Shown here one piece after another: positions 1 through 8,551 of a stretch of DNA of 32,478 bases (its first letter is position 1; each line of letters starts with the position of its first letter). A program made the translations under genes and the position numbers. Source of the DNA: Bacteroidales bacterium (GTDB lineage: Bacteria > Bacteroidota > Bacteroidia > Bacteroidales > VadinHA17); the NCBI GenBank assembly GCA_017882305.1, contig JADGPU010000032.1, positions 1 to 32,478 on the forward strand. The letters run 5' to 3'. Under the pieces are notes generated by a model that saw only the letters and a program-made list of their open reading frames with translations, was not told the origin of the DNA and made no database searches.

Positions 1-348
1 ATAGCCCGGGCAAGTGGTGAAAAGATGAATAGATTTTTCGGTTCCGACCTTCCCGTGAATATGGATGTCCTTATTTCAGGAGCTATCCTTGCCGATGTCG
101 GTAAATTGCTTGAATATGAGCTTGATAAAGAAAGCAAAGCTTTTCAGGGGAAATATGGTCAGTATCTGAGGCATCCTTTCTCAGGAGTCGCACTGGCAGA
201 AGAGTGCGGGATACCTCCTGAAGTTTGCCATATAATTGCAGCACATGCACATGAAGGTGATCTGGTGAAAAGAACCACCGAGGCATATATTGTTCATCAT
301 GCCGACTTTATGACTTTCCTGCCTTTTAAAAGCAGGTTAATAGTCTAA
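1..348 (+). CDS. HD-domain phosphohydrolase (5' end cut by window)
   Basis: The frame is open from the first base, so the N-terminus lies outside the window; the first ATG (25) is probably internal. The 115 visible residues carry HD-superfamily features: a D-x-G-K metal-binding segment (ADVGK, about residue 32 counted from base 1), LRHPFSG with His58, two further His at 82 and 84 followed by EGD, and a late HHAD motif (99-102). These are typical metal ligands of HD phosphohydrolases, which hydrolyse phosphoester bonds in nucleotides or related small molecules. The pattern recalls small bacterial and archaeal HD proteins of unknown substrate. The stop TAA overlaps the stop of the convergent GH2 gene by 4 nt. 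Fold assignment is fairly sure; substrate is unknown. Confidence 0.75.
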   Translation: MARASGEKMNRFFGSDLPVNMDVLISGAILADVGKLLEYELDKESKAFQGKYGQYLRHPFSGVALAEECGIPPEVCHIIAAHAHEGDLVKRTTEAYIVHHADFMTFLPFKSRLIV

Positions 349-2810
349 TTGAATAACCAGGAAGCCGGGACAAGAATCTTTTTTTGCCCGGGAGCTTCAA
401 CCAGGAATTCGAGACCTACTCCACCTAAACGCTGAAAATATTCAATTCTTAATTTATGGTATCCTTTGGCAAGCGGATAGCTTTTCCCTTCTTCCCTCAT
501 TCCATGGATCCCATCATTGAGAACAGGATCGGTTCCGTCAATAATCAATTTACTTCCATCATCTGAGTTTATATACAACCCATAAACACCATCAGCAGGG
601 ATATGAATATATCCTTCAAATACAATACTGAATAACGAGTCTTTACCTGCTACCGTATAAAATATGCCTGATACAGTTTTTGTTGTAACAGGCTTAAGTG
701 CTTTAAAATCAGGTAATACACTAAAATTTCCATCATAAATAAGTGCTTTTAGTCCTGGTTTTAATTTGTCTATGTCAATTGGAGCCATTGCAATTTTTTT
801 CTCTATAAAAAATGAAGATATACGACTCTGTGTATCATTCCATTTCGTAAATGCCTTAATTGTACTTGTTTCCGAAATCCTGAAGGGTGCTGTGTACTGA
901 GCAGAATTCTCAGTAGGGTCACTGCCATTAATTGTATAGAAAATTTTACCGCCTTTCCTGTAATTTTTTAGTTCAATAGTAAAACTATCAGTAAATATTC
1001 TATCATGTGATACATTTGATGGAGGAATAATGTTATGATTTGCTCTGAAAACGTTTTCAGCTCCCATTTTATTTACCTTTCTGTCATAGGTCATGAGACC
1101 GTTTGTTTCAGTTTCAACATCAGTGGTTTGAGTATATATAGTTGCACTTAGACCATTTTCTTTAACAAACCTGTGAACCATATCAAAATATGATTCATAT
1201 CTCGAGAGTAACTGAAGCGTGTCAGCCATATTCCTGTATCCCCAGTTCTTTTGCTCCCAGGTATGGCCCTGGAGAGGAAGTCCTAGTCCGCCAAATTCAC
1301 CGAGCACTATTGCTCTTTTCTCTTCAGCCGGTTGAACGGCAGGATCGGGATAATGATGGATATCATTTATATTTCCTGTCCCTCTGTCAGTCCAGCCCGA
1401 AGAACTGTTAACAAGTCGCGTAGAATCATAATCCGCTATCAGCCGTGTAATTCTTCCTGTTTCAAACTGACCCCATCCTTCGTTGAAAGGAACCCACAGG
1501 ATAATTGACGGATGATTATATTTTGTCTCGATCATCCTCTTCAATTCGAACTCATATTGTTCAGTTGCCTCTTTCGACTTGTTTATATCGGGCATATTAC
1601 CCCAAATTGCCTCATCACCGCTAGGCATATCCTGCCAAACAAGAATTCCCAGCTTATCGCACCAGTAATAATAGATCCTGTTTTCAACTTTTACATGTTT
1701 CCGCAACATATTGAAACCCATTTTTTTGATCATCAGGAGATCATAAACCATTGCGTCTTCAGTGGGGGGAGTGTAGATACCATCAGGCCAGAAACCCTGA
1801 TCAAGAGGACCATTCTGATATATAAATTCATTATTCAGGAGCATTCTGGTAAATCCGTCAGCAGTTTTTCCGATCGATATCTTTCTGATGCCTGTATAGG
1901 ATTTCACCTGATCAACTGTCTTATTATTGCTTTTTAATTCGATTGTAATGTCATACAAAAAGGGTTTGTCAGGCGACCAGAGTACAGGATCTTTAATCTG
2001 TAAAGAGGTTTCACCATCGGCCTTTCCGGTTGCTGACGCAACTGTTCTTCCTTCGTTTTTTATTTTGAATAGGAGAGAACCGGCACCTGCATTTTTGACA
2101 TCAGTTTTAAAGATAATTGTCCCGTTATCAGGATTTGTAATTGTTCTGAATGAGGCTATATAGGATTCATTTACAGGTTCGATCCACACAGTCTGCCAGA
2201 TACCTGTCGTTGAAGTATACCAGATACTCCCAGGGGATGAAACCTGTTTCCCACGTGGTTGCGTTCCTTTATCAGTCGGGTCCCAGACACAAACCAGCAA
2301 TTCGTGTGGTTTTTTATTGCCCAGGTATCCTGTGATATCAAAGGTAAACGGGTCGTATCCGCCACGGTGCGTTCCAACCTCTTTTCCGTCAACCCAAACC
2401 ATTGTCTCCCAGTCACATGCTTCAAAGTTTAAAAGTATATGTTTCTTATTCCATACATTAGGTATGGTGAAGGTTTTTTTATACCAGAGATTTTCATTTT
2501 CGGAGATTTTCTTTCTGACTCCTGAAATAGCTGATTCAACCGGATATGGCACAAGTATTGAGCCGTCCCATTTCTCGGGTTTTATTCCTTTCTGAGTAAT
2601 AGCATAATCCCAGAGGCCATTAAGATTCATCCAGGCATTTCTTACCATATCAGGACGAGGATACTGTAACCATGGTTTTAATGGGTCAACATCTGTTGCC
2701 CATTTTGTCAGAATTGGGTTTTCCGCAAGTTTCCAGTTTATATCTTTTTTATGTGTACAGGATACACTTAAAAAAATCATCAAAGCAGCGGCAACACGAA
2801 AAGGTCTCAT
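345..2810 (-). CDS. Glycoside hydrolase family 2 lipoprotein with chitobiase-type C-terminal and PA14 domains
   Basis: 821 residues. A lipoprotein signal peptide (hydrophobic 5-17, lipobox SVSC, Cys18) places it in the envelope, probably on the outer membrane. Order of domains: GH2 sugar-binding jelly roll (about 50-210), Ig-like domain (215-310), TIM barrel (315-590), a chitobiase/hexosaminidase C-terminal-like beta domain (about 605-660, with FYTINGSDPT), and a PA14 domain (about 685-805, with YINSDDGSKLIIDG). Catalytic residues fit GH2: acid/base Glu444 in PFNEGWG and nucleophile Glu505 in LGEFGG. GH2 enzymes of this layout are retaining exo-glycosidases such as beta-galactosidases; the exact sugar cannot be read from sequence. 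No SusC/SusD genes are next to it, so it is not in an obvious polysaccharide utilization locus here. Confidence 0.9.
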   Translation of the reverse strand: MRPFRVAAALMIFLSVSCTHKKDINWKLAENPILTKWATDVDPLKPWLQYPRPDMVRNAWMNLNGLWDYAITQKGIKPEKWDGSILVPYPVESAISGVRKKISENENLWYKKTFTIPNVWNKKHILLNFEACDWETMVWVDGKEVGTHRGGYDPFTFDITGYLGNKKPHELLVCVWDPTDKGTQPRGKQVSSPGSIWYTSTTGIWQTVWIEPVNESYIASFRTITNPDNGTIIFKTDVKNAGAGSLLFKIKNEGRTVASATGKADGETSLQIKDPVLWSPDKPFLYDITIELKSNNKTVDQVKSYTGIRKISIGKTADGFTRMLLNNEFIYQNGPLDQGFWPDGIYTPPTEDAMVYDLLMIKKMGFNMLRKHVKVENRIYYYWCDKLGILVWQDMPSGDEAIWGNMPDINKSKEATEQYEFELKRMIETKYNHPSIILWVPFNEGWGQFETGRITRLIADYDSTRLVNSSSGWTDRGTGNINDIHHYPDPAVQPAEEKRAIVLGEFGGLGLPLQGHTWEQKNWGYRNMADTLQLLSRYESYFDMVHRFVKENGLSATIYTQTTDVETETNGLMTYDRKVNKMGAENVFRANHNIIPPSNVSHDRIFTDSFTIELKNYRKGGKIFYTINGSDPTENSAQYTAPFRISETSTIKAFTKWNDTQSRISSFFIEKKIAMAPIDIDKLKPGLKALIYDGNFSVLPDFKALKPVTTKTVSGIFYTVAGKDSLFSIVFEGYIHIPADGVYGLYINSDDGSKLIIDGTDPVLNDGIHGMREEGKSYPLAKGYHKLRIEYFQRLGGVGLEFLVEAPGQKKILVPASWLFN

Positions 2811-2880
2811 AATTATAATTGAAAAGTTAAAAATTAAAAGTAAACTGTAAACTTTAAACAGATAAAGTAATCATATAATA

Positions 2881-2900
2881 CGGGAATCATTAATTTCCCG
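2881..2900. repeat. Small hairpin CGGGAA/TTCCCG
   Basis: A 6-bp inverted repeat (2881-2886 and 2895-2900) with an 8-nt loop, directly abutting the larger inverted repeat that follows. There is no T-run, so it is not a standard terminator. It lies in the spacer between the GH2 start and the acyl-CoA ligase stop. Confidence 0.4.
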
Positions 2901-2964
2901 CTGATCGCGCTGATTTTCGCAGATTATATCTCTCGATCTGCGTCAATCAGCAATATCTGCGGGA
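2896..2964. repeat. Long imperfect inverted repeat (CGCAGAT/GCTGAT type)
   Basis: Two 29-nt arms (2896-2924 and 2936-2964) pair at 23 of 29 positions around an 11-nt loop. Each arm holds the words CCCGC, GCTGATT and CGCAGAT. It is intergenic, between the divergent ends of the GH2 gene start and the ligase stop. From memory, short repeats built of such words recur in intergenic DNA of environmental Bacteroidetes; copy number in this genome cannot be judged from one window. It could form a cruciform or an RNA hairpin. Confidence 0.7.
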
Positions 2965-2976
2965 GAACATTTTTTA

Positions 2977-3049
2977 ACTACGGAGTTCAAGGAGTCTTTC
3001 ACGGAGTAACACGGAGTGTTAATGCCCTCAACCTCAACCTCAACCTCTA
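2977..3049. repeat. ACGGAGT direct repeats followed by CCTCAA hexamer repeat
   Basis: Three ACGGAGT words (near 2979, 3000 and 3010) with a related AAGGAGT between them, then three exact CCTCAA units (3026-3043) and a fourth, CCTCTA (3044-3049). No open reading frame or terminator is apparent. This is low-complexity intergenic sequence, possibly a decayed member of a dispersed repeat family. Confidence 0.6.
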
Positions 3050-3089
3050 CCACTGCATTCTGTACCCACTACGCTGCACCATCCTCTTC

Positions 3090-5003
3090 CTACCCCAGTT
3101 TCATTTTCTCTACCTCTTCGATATTTCTTTCATTAGTAACAGCTTTTGCATCAGGTGTATATAAATAATCAATAAGCTCCTGATACTTATCCATTACTTT
3201 TCCTCTCACAATTTTCATTGTAGAGTTCATAAGTCCATTATCCTCGGTAAAACTCTCTTCAAGGATACCAATTGAAACAGGAAGCCATCTCTGAGGAAAC
3301 ATACTCCCGAATTTTCCGTTTGTCCGGTATTCATTGACTTCACTTTCGATCAATGTAATAACAGCCCGCTTCCCTTCATCTGAGTCCGCAGTCAGGATTT
3401 TTTCTTCAAGATATAGTTTGAGTGCATGCTGGTTCGGTACTATAAGAGCTACAGTATAAGGTTTCTGATTGTTGTAAAGCATACATTGGTCAATGTATTT
3501 TGATTGTTCTGAGACCGATTCTTCAATACCTTCCGGGCTGAATTTCTCTCCATCATCTGCAATGAGGAGGCTTTTAAATCGTCCCAGCACATAGAGAAAT
3601 CCATCTTCGGACATGTACCCCATATCACCGGTATATAACCATCCGTCTTTTATTGCCTCTCTTGTAGCAGCCTCATTTTTCCAGTAGCCGTACATTACGT
3701 TTCCACCTCGTACGATTATTTCTCCTTTTTGACCTGTGGGAACTTCATTTCCATCGTCATCGCAAATTTTAAGGTCCATATTATTGACAAGAGCTCCTGA
3801 AGAACCGAGCTTATGTCGACTGGTGGAATTAGCTGAGATAACCGGAGAAGCTTCGCTTAATCCGTATCCCTGATACATTGGAATTCCCAGGGCATAAAAG
3901 AATCTCTGAAGTTCAATTTCAAGCAGAGCTGCACCACCAACAAAATAATCAAGTTCCCCACCATAAGCTTCGCGGATTTTGCTGAAGATGAGCTTGTCGT
4001 AAAACCTGAGCAGAGGCTTTTTAAGTCTTTGTAATCCTCTTCCTTTATTCCAGCCTTCCTTGTTATATGAATATGAAATTTTAAGTGCATGATTAAAAAG
4101 AATCTCAATCGCTTTGCCTTTTTCCTTTATGCCTTTCTCAATATTCTTTCTGAAGTTTTTTGCAATGGCAGGCACGCTCATAAGCAGATTTGGTTTAATC
4201 TCTTTCAGACAGGCCGGAAGATTCCTTAAAGTCTCCATTGGAGTTTTTCCTGTTTTAGCGGATGCAATGCTTGCTCCCCTGCCCATAAATGCAAATATTC
4301 CGCAGGTATGACCGAAAGAATGGTCCCATGGAAGGATAAGGAGGGTCTTGTAGAAAGAGGGTATATCCATCAGACTATAGGCCTGATATACATTAGTTAC
4401 ATAATTCCCATGTGTCAGAATAATACCTTTAGGATCTGATGTTGTACCGGATGTATAGCAGATGTTTGCAAAGCTGTCAGGAGTAAGACTCTTAAACAAT
4501 TCCTCGAATTTTGTCAGATTTTCAGGCAATTCGAGCCATTCTCTTCCGAATTTTCTGACTTCATTAAAATGGACCTCATTATTTGCATACTCTTCCTGGG
4601 TATCGAAATGTATTATTTTTTCTATTGCAGGGCATTCTCCTAAAACTTCTTTAAGTTTCTGAGCCTGAAGAGAAGAGACCAGGATCATTCTTGACTCTGA
4701 ATGATTAATCCTGAATTTTATTTCGTCAGGATTTAGTTTTACTGACAGCGGTACATTAACCGCACCTGTATACAGAATCCCCATTTCCCCAATAACCCAG
4801 CTGTTTCGGCCTTCCGAGATAAGACTTATCTTGTCGCCTTTTTTTATTCCGAGTTTTATAAGTCCGGCGGCAAATTCATAAACCTGCTTTCTTGTCTCGT
4901 CATAAGTTGTACCTTCATACTTATCAGTAGGTTTTTCCCACAGATAAACATTATTACTGTACTTTTCAACACTTTCTTCGAAGAACTGTATTAAAGATTT
5001 CAT
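3090..5003 (-). CDS. Long-chain acyl-CoA synthetase (AMP-forming ligase)
   Basis: 637 residues from the ATG at 5003. A longer frame starts at TTG 5030, but MKSLIQFFEESVEKY fits the family's usual beginning, so the ATG is preferred. Motifs of adenylate-forming enzymes are all present (numbers from the ATG): phosphate loop YTSGTTSDPKG (183-193), YQGYGLSEASP (377-387), YTGD (457-460), GRFKS (474-478) and a C-terminal STMKIVRGK that should carry the adenylation lysine. It activates fatty acids to acyl-CoA through an acyl-AMP, at the cytoplasmic membrane face. It appears monocistronic. The chain length used cannot be told from sequence. Family assignment is secure. Confidence 0.93.
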   Translation of the reverse strand: MKSLIQFFEESVEKYSNNVYLWEKPTDKYEGTTYDETRKQVYEFAAGLIKLGIKKGDKISLISEGRNSWVIGEMGILYTGAVNVPLSVKLNPDEIKFRINHSESRMILVSSLQAQKLKEVLGECPAIEKIIHFDTQEEYANNEVHFNEVRKFGREWLELPENLTKFEELFKSLTPDSFANICYTSGTTSDPKGIILTHGNYVTNVYQAYSLMDIPSFYKTLLILPWDHSFGHTCGIFAFMGRGASIASAKTGKTPMETLRNLPACLKEIKPNLLMSVPAIAKNFRKNIEKGIKEKGKAIEILFNHALKISYSYNKEGWNKGRGLQRLKKPLLRFYDKLIFSKIREAYGGELDYFVGGAALLEIELQRFFYALGIPMYQGYGLSEASPVISANSTSRHKLGSSGALVNNMDLKICDDDGNEVPTGQKGEIIVRGGNVMYGYWKNEAATREAIKDGWLYTGDMGYMSEDGFLYVLGRFKSLLIADDGEKFSPEGIEESVSEQSKYIDQCMLYNNQKPYTVALIVPNQHALKLYLEEKILTADSDEGKRAVITLIESEVNEYRTNGKFGSMFPQRWLPVSIGILEESFTEDNGLMNSTMKIVRGKVMDKYQELIDYLYTPDAKAVTNERNIEEVEKMKLG

Positions 5004-5117
5004 TAGCCCTGTGTTTATATTTGTCCCCAAATTTTATAAGCCGAATATACAAAATCCGCAACATTTTGACATGAAGCAGTTATAAATATATCTTTTGATT
5101 TGGTTTTCAATAATTTG

Positions 5118-5125
5118 TAACTTTG
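5118..5125 (+). promoter_or_regulatory. Candidate Bacteroidetes promoter (-7 TAACTTTG)
   Basis: TAACTTTG matches the Bacteroidetes -7 consensus TAnnTTTG, with a TTTTG word 21 bp upstream (5093-5097) that could serve as the -33 element. It points at the broken SPOR gene, so it may be an orphan promoter left after gene decay. Confidence 0.4.
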
Positions 5126-5148
5126 ATTAGGATTTTTTAGATACATAA

Positions 5149-5436
5149 AAGCGCGAACTTGATTCAGCCGGAAAAGCTAAGGAAGTATGGTTAGCCTCGG
5201 AATCCAGTTACAAGTATAATATTATCATTGGCAGTTTTATTACTCCTGAATATACAAAAGGGCTATAGGAGTAATACCGGAAGAAGGGTTATGATCAGAA
5301 AATAATAAATATGGAGGGAGGAAAGTTTGAACTTGTTTCAGTTGAAGCCTATAATAAATTCAGAAAAGCGTTTTCCCGACTTAAACAGTTTCAGGATACA
5401 GTTCACATTGAAGCCTGGATATATATTAAGAAATAG
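5149..5436 (+). pseudogene. Remnant of a SPOR-domain protein gene, two in-frame stops
   Basis: Reading from 5149 in one frame gives a recognisable SPOR domain: YNIIIGSF at the first strand, then YRKKGYDQKII, KFELVSVEAYNKFRKAF and a final IEAWIYIKK before TAG 5434-5436. SPOR domains bind denuded peptidoglycan and often sit at division sites; in Bacteroidetes they also occur at the ends of secreted proteins. The frame is broken by TAG (5266-5268) and TAA (5272-5274), one codon apart, exactly where the domain's first helix should continue. Homology resumes in the same frame, so the damage is by substitution, not frameshift. No credible start or upstream domain is visible. This remnant fills most of the 443-nt gap between the ligase and purA; the rest shows only the promoter-like site. 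Confidence 0.75.
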
Positions 5437-5446
5437 CGCCTGTTTC

Positions 5447-6712
5447 TTAATTTCTGAAAATAGTCTCTTCCCTGTCAGGGCCAACAGAAACCATTGTTAT
5501 TGGGACACCAGTCTGATTTTCTATAAATTCTATATATTTTTTAAGGGCTGCCGGCAATTCATTAAAATTTCTTTTCCCACTTATATCCTCTTTCCATCCC
5601 TCTAGTTCCGTATAGACCGGTTCAATGATAGAATCGATGCTGAATGGTAACTCATAGCATATTTTCCCGTCAGTTTTATATGAGGTGCAAATCTTAATGG
5701 TTTTAAACCCCGACATTACATCTGCTTTGGTCATGAAGAGCTTAGTGATACCGTTTATCATAATAGAGTATTTCATTGCAGGCAAATCGAGCCATCCGCA
5801 TCGTCTGGGTCTCCCCGTTGTTGAACCGAACTCATGACCGATATTTCTTAAATTATCACCCGTTCCATCATGCAATTCGGTAGGAAATGGGCCACATCCG
5901 ACCCTGGTACAATAAGCCTTAAAAATGCCAAAAATATCACCGATAAGTTTTGGTGAAATACCTAAACCTGTGCATGCACCGGCACTGATTGTATTTGATG
6001 AGGTTACGAAAGGATATGAACCAAAATCCACATCGAGCATGGTTCCCTGTGCTCCTTCGGCAAGTATCCTTTTGGCTTTTCCGGCAAGTTCATTAATAAG
6101 GTATTCAGTATTACTTATTGGAAATTTTTTTAACATCTCAATACCTTCAAACCAGCCCTTTTCATATTCTTTCAGATCGAATTTAAAATCGTAGTTTTTC
6201 AGTATCGTCAGATGGTCATTAAGGTGATCATTATACTTATGCCTGAAATCTTCCTTTAGTATATCGCCAACTCTCAGTCCATTCCGGCTTGTTTTATCGG
6301 TATATGCAGGACCAATGCCTTTTAGTGTTGATCCTATTTTGGAATTGCCTTTGCTAAATTCGTAAGCAGCATCGAGTATCCTGTGGCTCGGCAGAATAAG
6401 GTTTGCCTTGTTGGATATTATAAGCCGTTTTGTAAGTTCGCTGACAGGAGGCCCTAACTCTTCGATCTCCTTTTTAAAAACAGCAGGATCTAATACAACT
6501 CCATTTCCTATAATATTCAGTTTGTCAGCATGAAATATACCGGAAGGTATAAGATGAAGAATGTGTTTAATATTATTAAACTCCAGAGAATGCCCGGCAT
6601 TGGGACCACCCTGAAAACGGGCAATAACATCATAAACCGGACTCAGAGCATCAACAATTTTACCCTTTCCTTCGTCTCCCCACTGCAGACCTAACAGTAT
6701 GTCAATGTTCAT
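5447..6712 (-). CDS. purA: Adenylosuccinate synthetase
   Basis: 421 residues, the usual length. It joins IMP and aspartate using GTP to make adenylosuccinate, the first committed step to AMP, in the cytoplasm. The GTP-binding loop GDEGKGK (12-18) contains the catalytic Asp13; NAGH holds His41; the IMP-binding region GAQGTMLDVDFGSYP (220-234) and the GSTTGRPRRCGWLD signature (296-309) are intact. The ATG at 6712 fits the conserved N-terminus (MNIDILLGLQWGDEG). A terminator upstream on the same strand separates it from the beta-barrel gene, so it should have its own promoter. Its stop lies 10 nt from the end of the SPOR remnant on the other strand. Confidence 0.97.
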   Translation of the reverse strand: MNIDILLGLQWGDEGKGKIVDALSPVYDVIARFQGGPNAGHSLEFNNIKHILHLIPSGIFHADKLNIIGNGVVLDPAVFKKEIEELGPPVSELTKRLIISNKANLILPSHRILDAAYEFSKGNSKIGSTLKGIGPAYTDKTSRNGLRVGDILKEDFRHKYNDHLNDHLTILKNYDFKFDLKEYEKGWFEGIEMLKKFPISNTEYLINELAGKAKRILAEGAQGTMLDVDFGSYPFVTSSNTISAGACTGLGISPKLIGDIFGIFKAYCTRVGCGPFPTELHDGTGDNLRNIGHEFGSTTGRPRRCGWLDLPAMKYSIMINGITKLFMTKADVMSGFKTIKICTSYKTDGKICYELPFSIDSIIEPVYTELEGWKEDISGKRNFNELPAALKKYIEFIENQTGVPITMVSVGPDREETIFRN

Positions 6713-6746
6713 GTTAGATAGAAATATTAATTTTAAAAAATGCTTT

Positions 6747-6754
6747 GCAAGTTA
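6747..6754 (-). promoter_or_regulatory. Weak candidate purA promoter (TAACTTGC)
   Basis: On the minus strand TAACTTGC resembles the TAnnTTTG element with mismatches, about 35 nt before the purA ATG, behind a T-rich tract. It is offered because the terminator at 6808-6823 implies a promoter in this gap. Confidence 0.3.
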
Positions 6755-6801
6755 CAAAAAATAATCAGAAAATGCCCGTCGACAGATTATTGTTTCGATA
6801 T

Positions 6802-6824
6802 AAAAAAGGCCCAATATCGGGCCT
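6802..6824 (-). terminator. Rho-independent terminator of the beta-barrel gene
   Basis: On the minus strand the stem AGGCCC/GGGCCT (GGCCC at 6808-6812 and GGGCC at 6819-6823, extended by an A-T pair, 6-nt loop) is followed by TTTTTTAT. It lies about 50 nt after the stop of the gene ending at 6874 and before purA. It is the only clear classical terminator in the window. Confidence 0.8.
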
Positions 6825-6873
6825 ATTATATTCATATATTATTTTTTTATATAACGTACATATAATTAAAGGT

Positions 6874-7794
6874 TTAAAAATTAATTACAAAATCCAGCCA
6901 TGGAATTCCGATTGACATTTCTTTGGCAATATCGGGATTATTCACAAATGCAAGGTCAATAGATGTTTTTTCACCTAAGAACCTGATGCCATAAGAAAAG
7001 ATTCCATAATAACTGTTGCTTGAAGCTCCTGCCGGCACGATCCAGTTTTCACTAACAAGTGCAACTCTCTTTGATAATCTGGTCATTCCACTGATCGTAA
7101 TCACAGGTTTGGAGCTAAAATTACCATTTGCCCAGCCCCAACCAAGCGCTCCGGTAATGTTATTATTTTTATTTCCATATGTACCAAATGCATTTAATGT
7201 GCCGAGGCCTCCAAAATCACCAATGTGTCTTAGAGTATTTGCATATAAAAGAGATCCTCCGGCATAGAAGTTATCCGCCACTTTAAAAGAGACCTTAGGA
7301 TTGATATAATATGCATAAGGCCCCTCTTTTGCCATAAGAGATATAATTTCGAAACCACCTGAGATACTAAAGTTATTGGTAAAGGCATAACTGAAGGAAT
7401 TAACAAAGATCCACGTGTTTTGATAGTATCCGGAATTCTTTTCTAATGGTATGGCAGAGTTGCCCAGAAGATACTTTGTAGGATTCGGATTTGCGAACCA
7501 GATTTCGGATTTCTTCTCATCAATTGAAGAAACAGGGACCATAGTTTTAATATTTTCTTTTTGAAGCCGAACTTCACCTATCGTTCCTGAATGAATAATA
7601 ACCTCTTTATCTGTTACGGATAATAATATCCCGGAAACGATTGATCCATCCTTAAGCGTAATCTGATAGGTTTTGGACAATTCACCGGTAAGAATTTGCT
7701 GAGCGTTAACTTTTTCCGGCATTAAAGACATTACAACCAAGGTAAACATAAAATACCTTATAATTCTGCTGCAATAGGTTATTTTACTTTTCAT
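6874..7794 (-). CDS. Secreted beta-barrel-like protein with N-terminal DGS-type small domain (unknown function)
   Basis: 306 residues. A signal peptide (positive 2-10, hydrophobic 12-25) ends at VNA|QQ (about 31/32). Residues 41-90 look like a small all-beta, Sm-like or regulator-type domain (TLKDGSIVSGILLSV, then EVIIHSGTIGEVRL). From about 95 the chain alternates short amphipathic strands with glycine and aromatic residues and ends in FVINF, as outer-membrane barrels do. I do not recognise a specific family. It is a single transcription unit with its own terminator. Function is unknown; an outer-membrane barrel is an inference from strand pattern and C-terminal Phe. Confidence 0.7.
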   Translation of the reverse strand: MKSKITYCSRIIRYFMFTLVVMSLMPEKVNAQQILTGELSKTYQITLKDGSIVSGILLSVTDKEVIIHSGTIGEVRLQKENIKTMVPVSSIDEKKSEIWFANPNPTKYLLGNSAIPLEKNSGYYQNTWIFVNSFSYAFTNNFSISGGFEIISLMAKEGPYAYYINPKVSFKVADNFYAGGSLLYANTLRHIGDFGGLGTLNAFGTYGNKNNNITGALGWGWANGNFSSKPVITISGMTRLSKRVALVSENWIVPAGASSNSYYGIFSYGIRFLGEKTSIDLAFVNNPDIAKEMSIGIPWLDFVINF

Positions 7795-8031
7795 GATTAT
7801 TGTTTTAAAACGGACTGAATTAATATAGATTACATAATTGCTTATACCTTTTCGCGGGCATAATTGGTTAATTCTGTAATATTTGTAGTCAGAATATTAA
7901 TATATGTATGGTAAAAACATACAGCTACAATACAGACCGTCTAGAGAATTCGTTAGTGTGATTAATATATATAATTTTAAAGGTAAGAAAAGGAAAGAAA
8001 AGTTCAAAATCTTTTTTTTGATTTTTATAAT

Positions 8032-8478
8032 CTATTTCCTGTCCTCTTTAATTGAACCATAAATATAAAGGGAGTGGTATTGGGGTGTGAAGTTATGCAT
8101 TTCACAGGCAGTTTTTATGATCTCAAGAATTCGTGGGTCACAAAATTCGATAACTTTGCCTGTCTCAATATCAATAAGATGATCGTGTTGTCCGCACTGG
8201 TATGCTCTTTCAAACTGGGCAATATTTTTTCCGAACTGATGTTTTATAACCAGATTGCAATCGAGCAGCAACTCAATTGTATTATATAATGTCGCTCTGC
8301 TCACGCGGTAGTTTTTGTTCTTCATAAAAATGTAAAGCGACTCAATATCGAAATGTCCTGATCGTGAATAAATCTCATCAAGAATTGCATACCTCTCCGG
8401 TGTTTTCCGATGCCCCTTCTTTTCGAGATATTCAGTGAAGATCTTCTTTACTGTTAACTTGGTATCATCACTAATCAT
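8032..8478 (-). CDS. Fur-family transcriptional regulator (Fur/PerR type)
   Basis: 148 residues. An N-terminal winged helix (about 10-85) has the recognition segment [14 protein letters not shown] (58-71), the Fur hallmark. The metal-sensing part has GQHDHL (97-101), GKVIEF (107-112) and later His128 and His135. The usual CxxC pairs that bind structural zinc are absent (IDIETG stands where CxxCG normally is), as seen in many Bacteroidetes members. Such regulators repress iron-uptake or peroxide-defence genes when loaded with metal. Whether it is Fur, PerR or Zur cannot be decided. It follows RelA/SpoT by 73 nt but has its own candidate promoter. Confidence 0.9.
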   Translation of the reverse strand: MISDDTKLTVKKIFTEYLEKKGHRKTPERYAILDEIYSRSGHFDIESLYIFMKNKNYRVSRATLYNTIELLLDCNLVIKHQFGKNIAQFERAYQCGQHDHLIDIETGKVIEFCDPRILEIIKTACEMHNFTPQYHSLYIYGSIKEDRK

Positions 8479-8502
8479 ATCTGGTCTAATTTAAAATAAT
8501 AA

Positions 8503-8510
8503 CAAAAGTA
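8503..8510 (-). promoter_or_regulatory. Candidate promoter of the Fur-family gene (TACTTTTG)
   Basis: TACTTTTG on the minus strand matches TAnnTTTG and lies about 25 nt before the ATG. No clear -33 element is seen; a GC-rich palindrome occupies that region instead. Confidence 0.5.
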
Positions 8511-8519
8511 TGCAATTTT

Positions 8520-8533
8520 CCCGGATATCCGGG
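8520..8533. promoter_or_regulatory. Perfect 14-bp palindrome near the Fur-family promoter
   Basis: CCCGGATATCCGGG is perfectly self-complementary and GC-rich in an AT-rich spacer. It sits about 10 bp upstream of the candidate -7 element, where a repressor would block RNA polymerase. It has no T-run on the minus strand, so it does not look like a terminator for RelA/SpoT. It is unlike known Fur or PerR boxes, which are AT-rich. An operator role is only a guess. Confidence 0.35.
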
Positions 8534-8551
8534 GTTGAATTAACAGAAAAT

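Noticed and set aside
1512-1937. 141-codon plus-strand frame
   Set aside because: It lies wholly inside the GH2 catalytic domain on the other strand and shows no recognisable protein pattern.
5327-5605. 92-codon plus-strand frame
   Set aside because: It is out of frame with the SPOR remnant and then runs antisense to purA.
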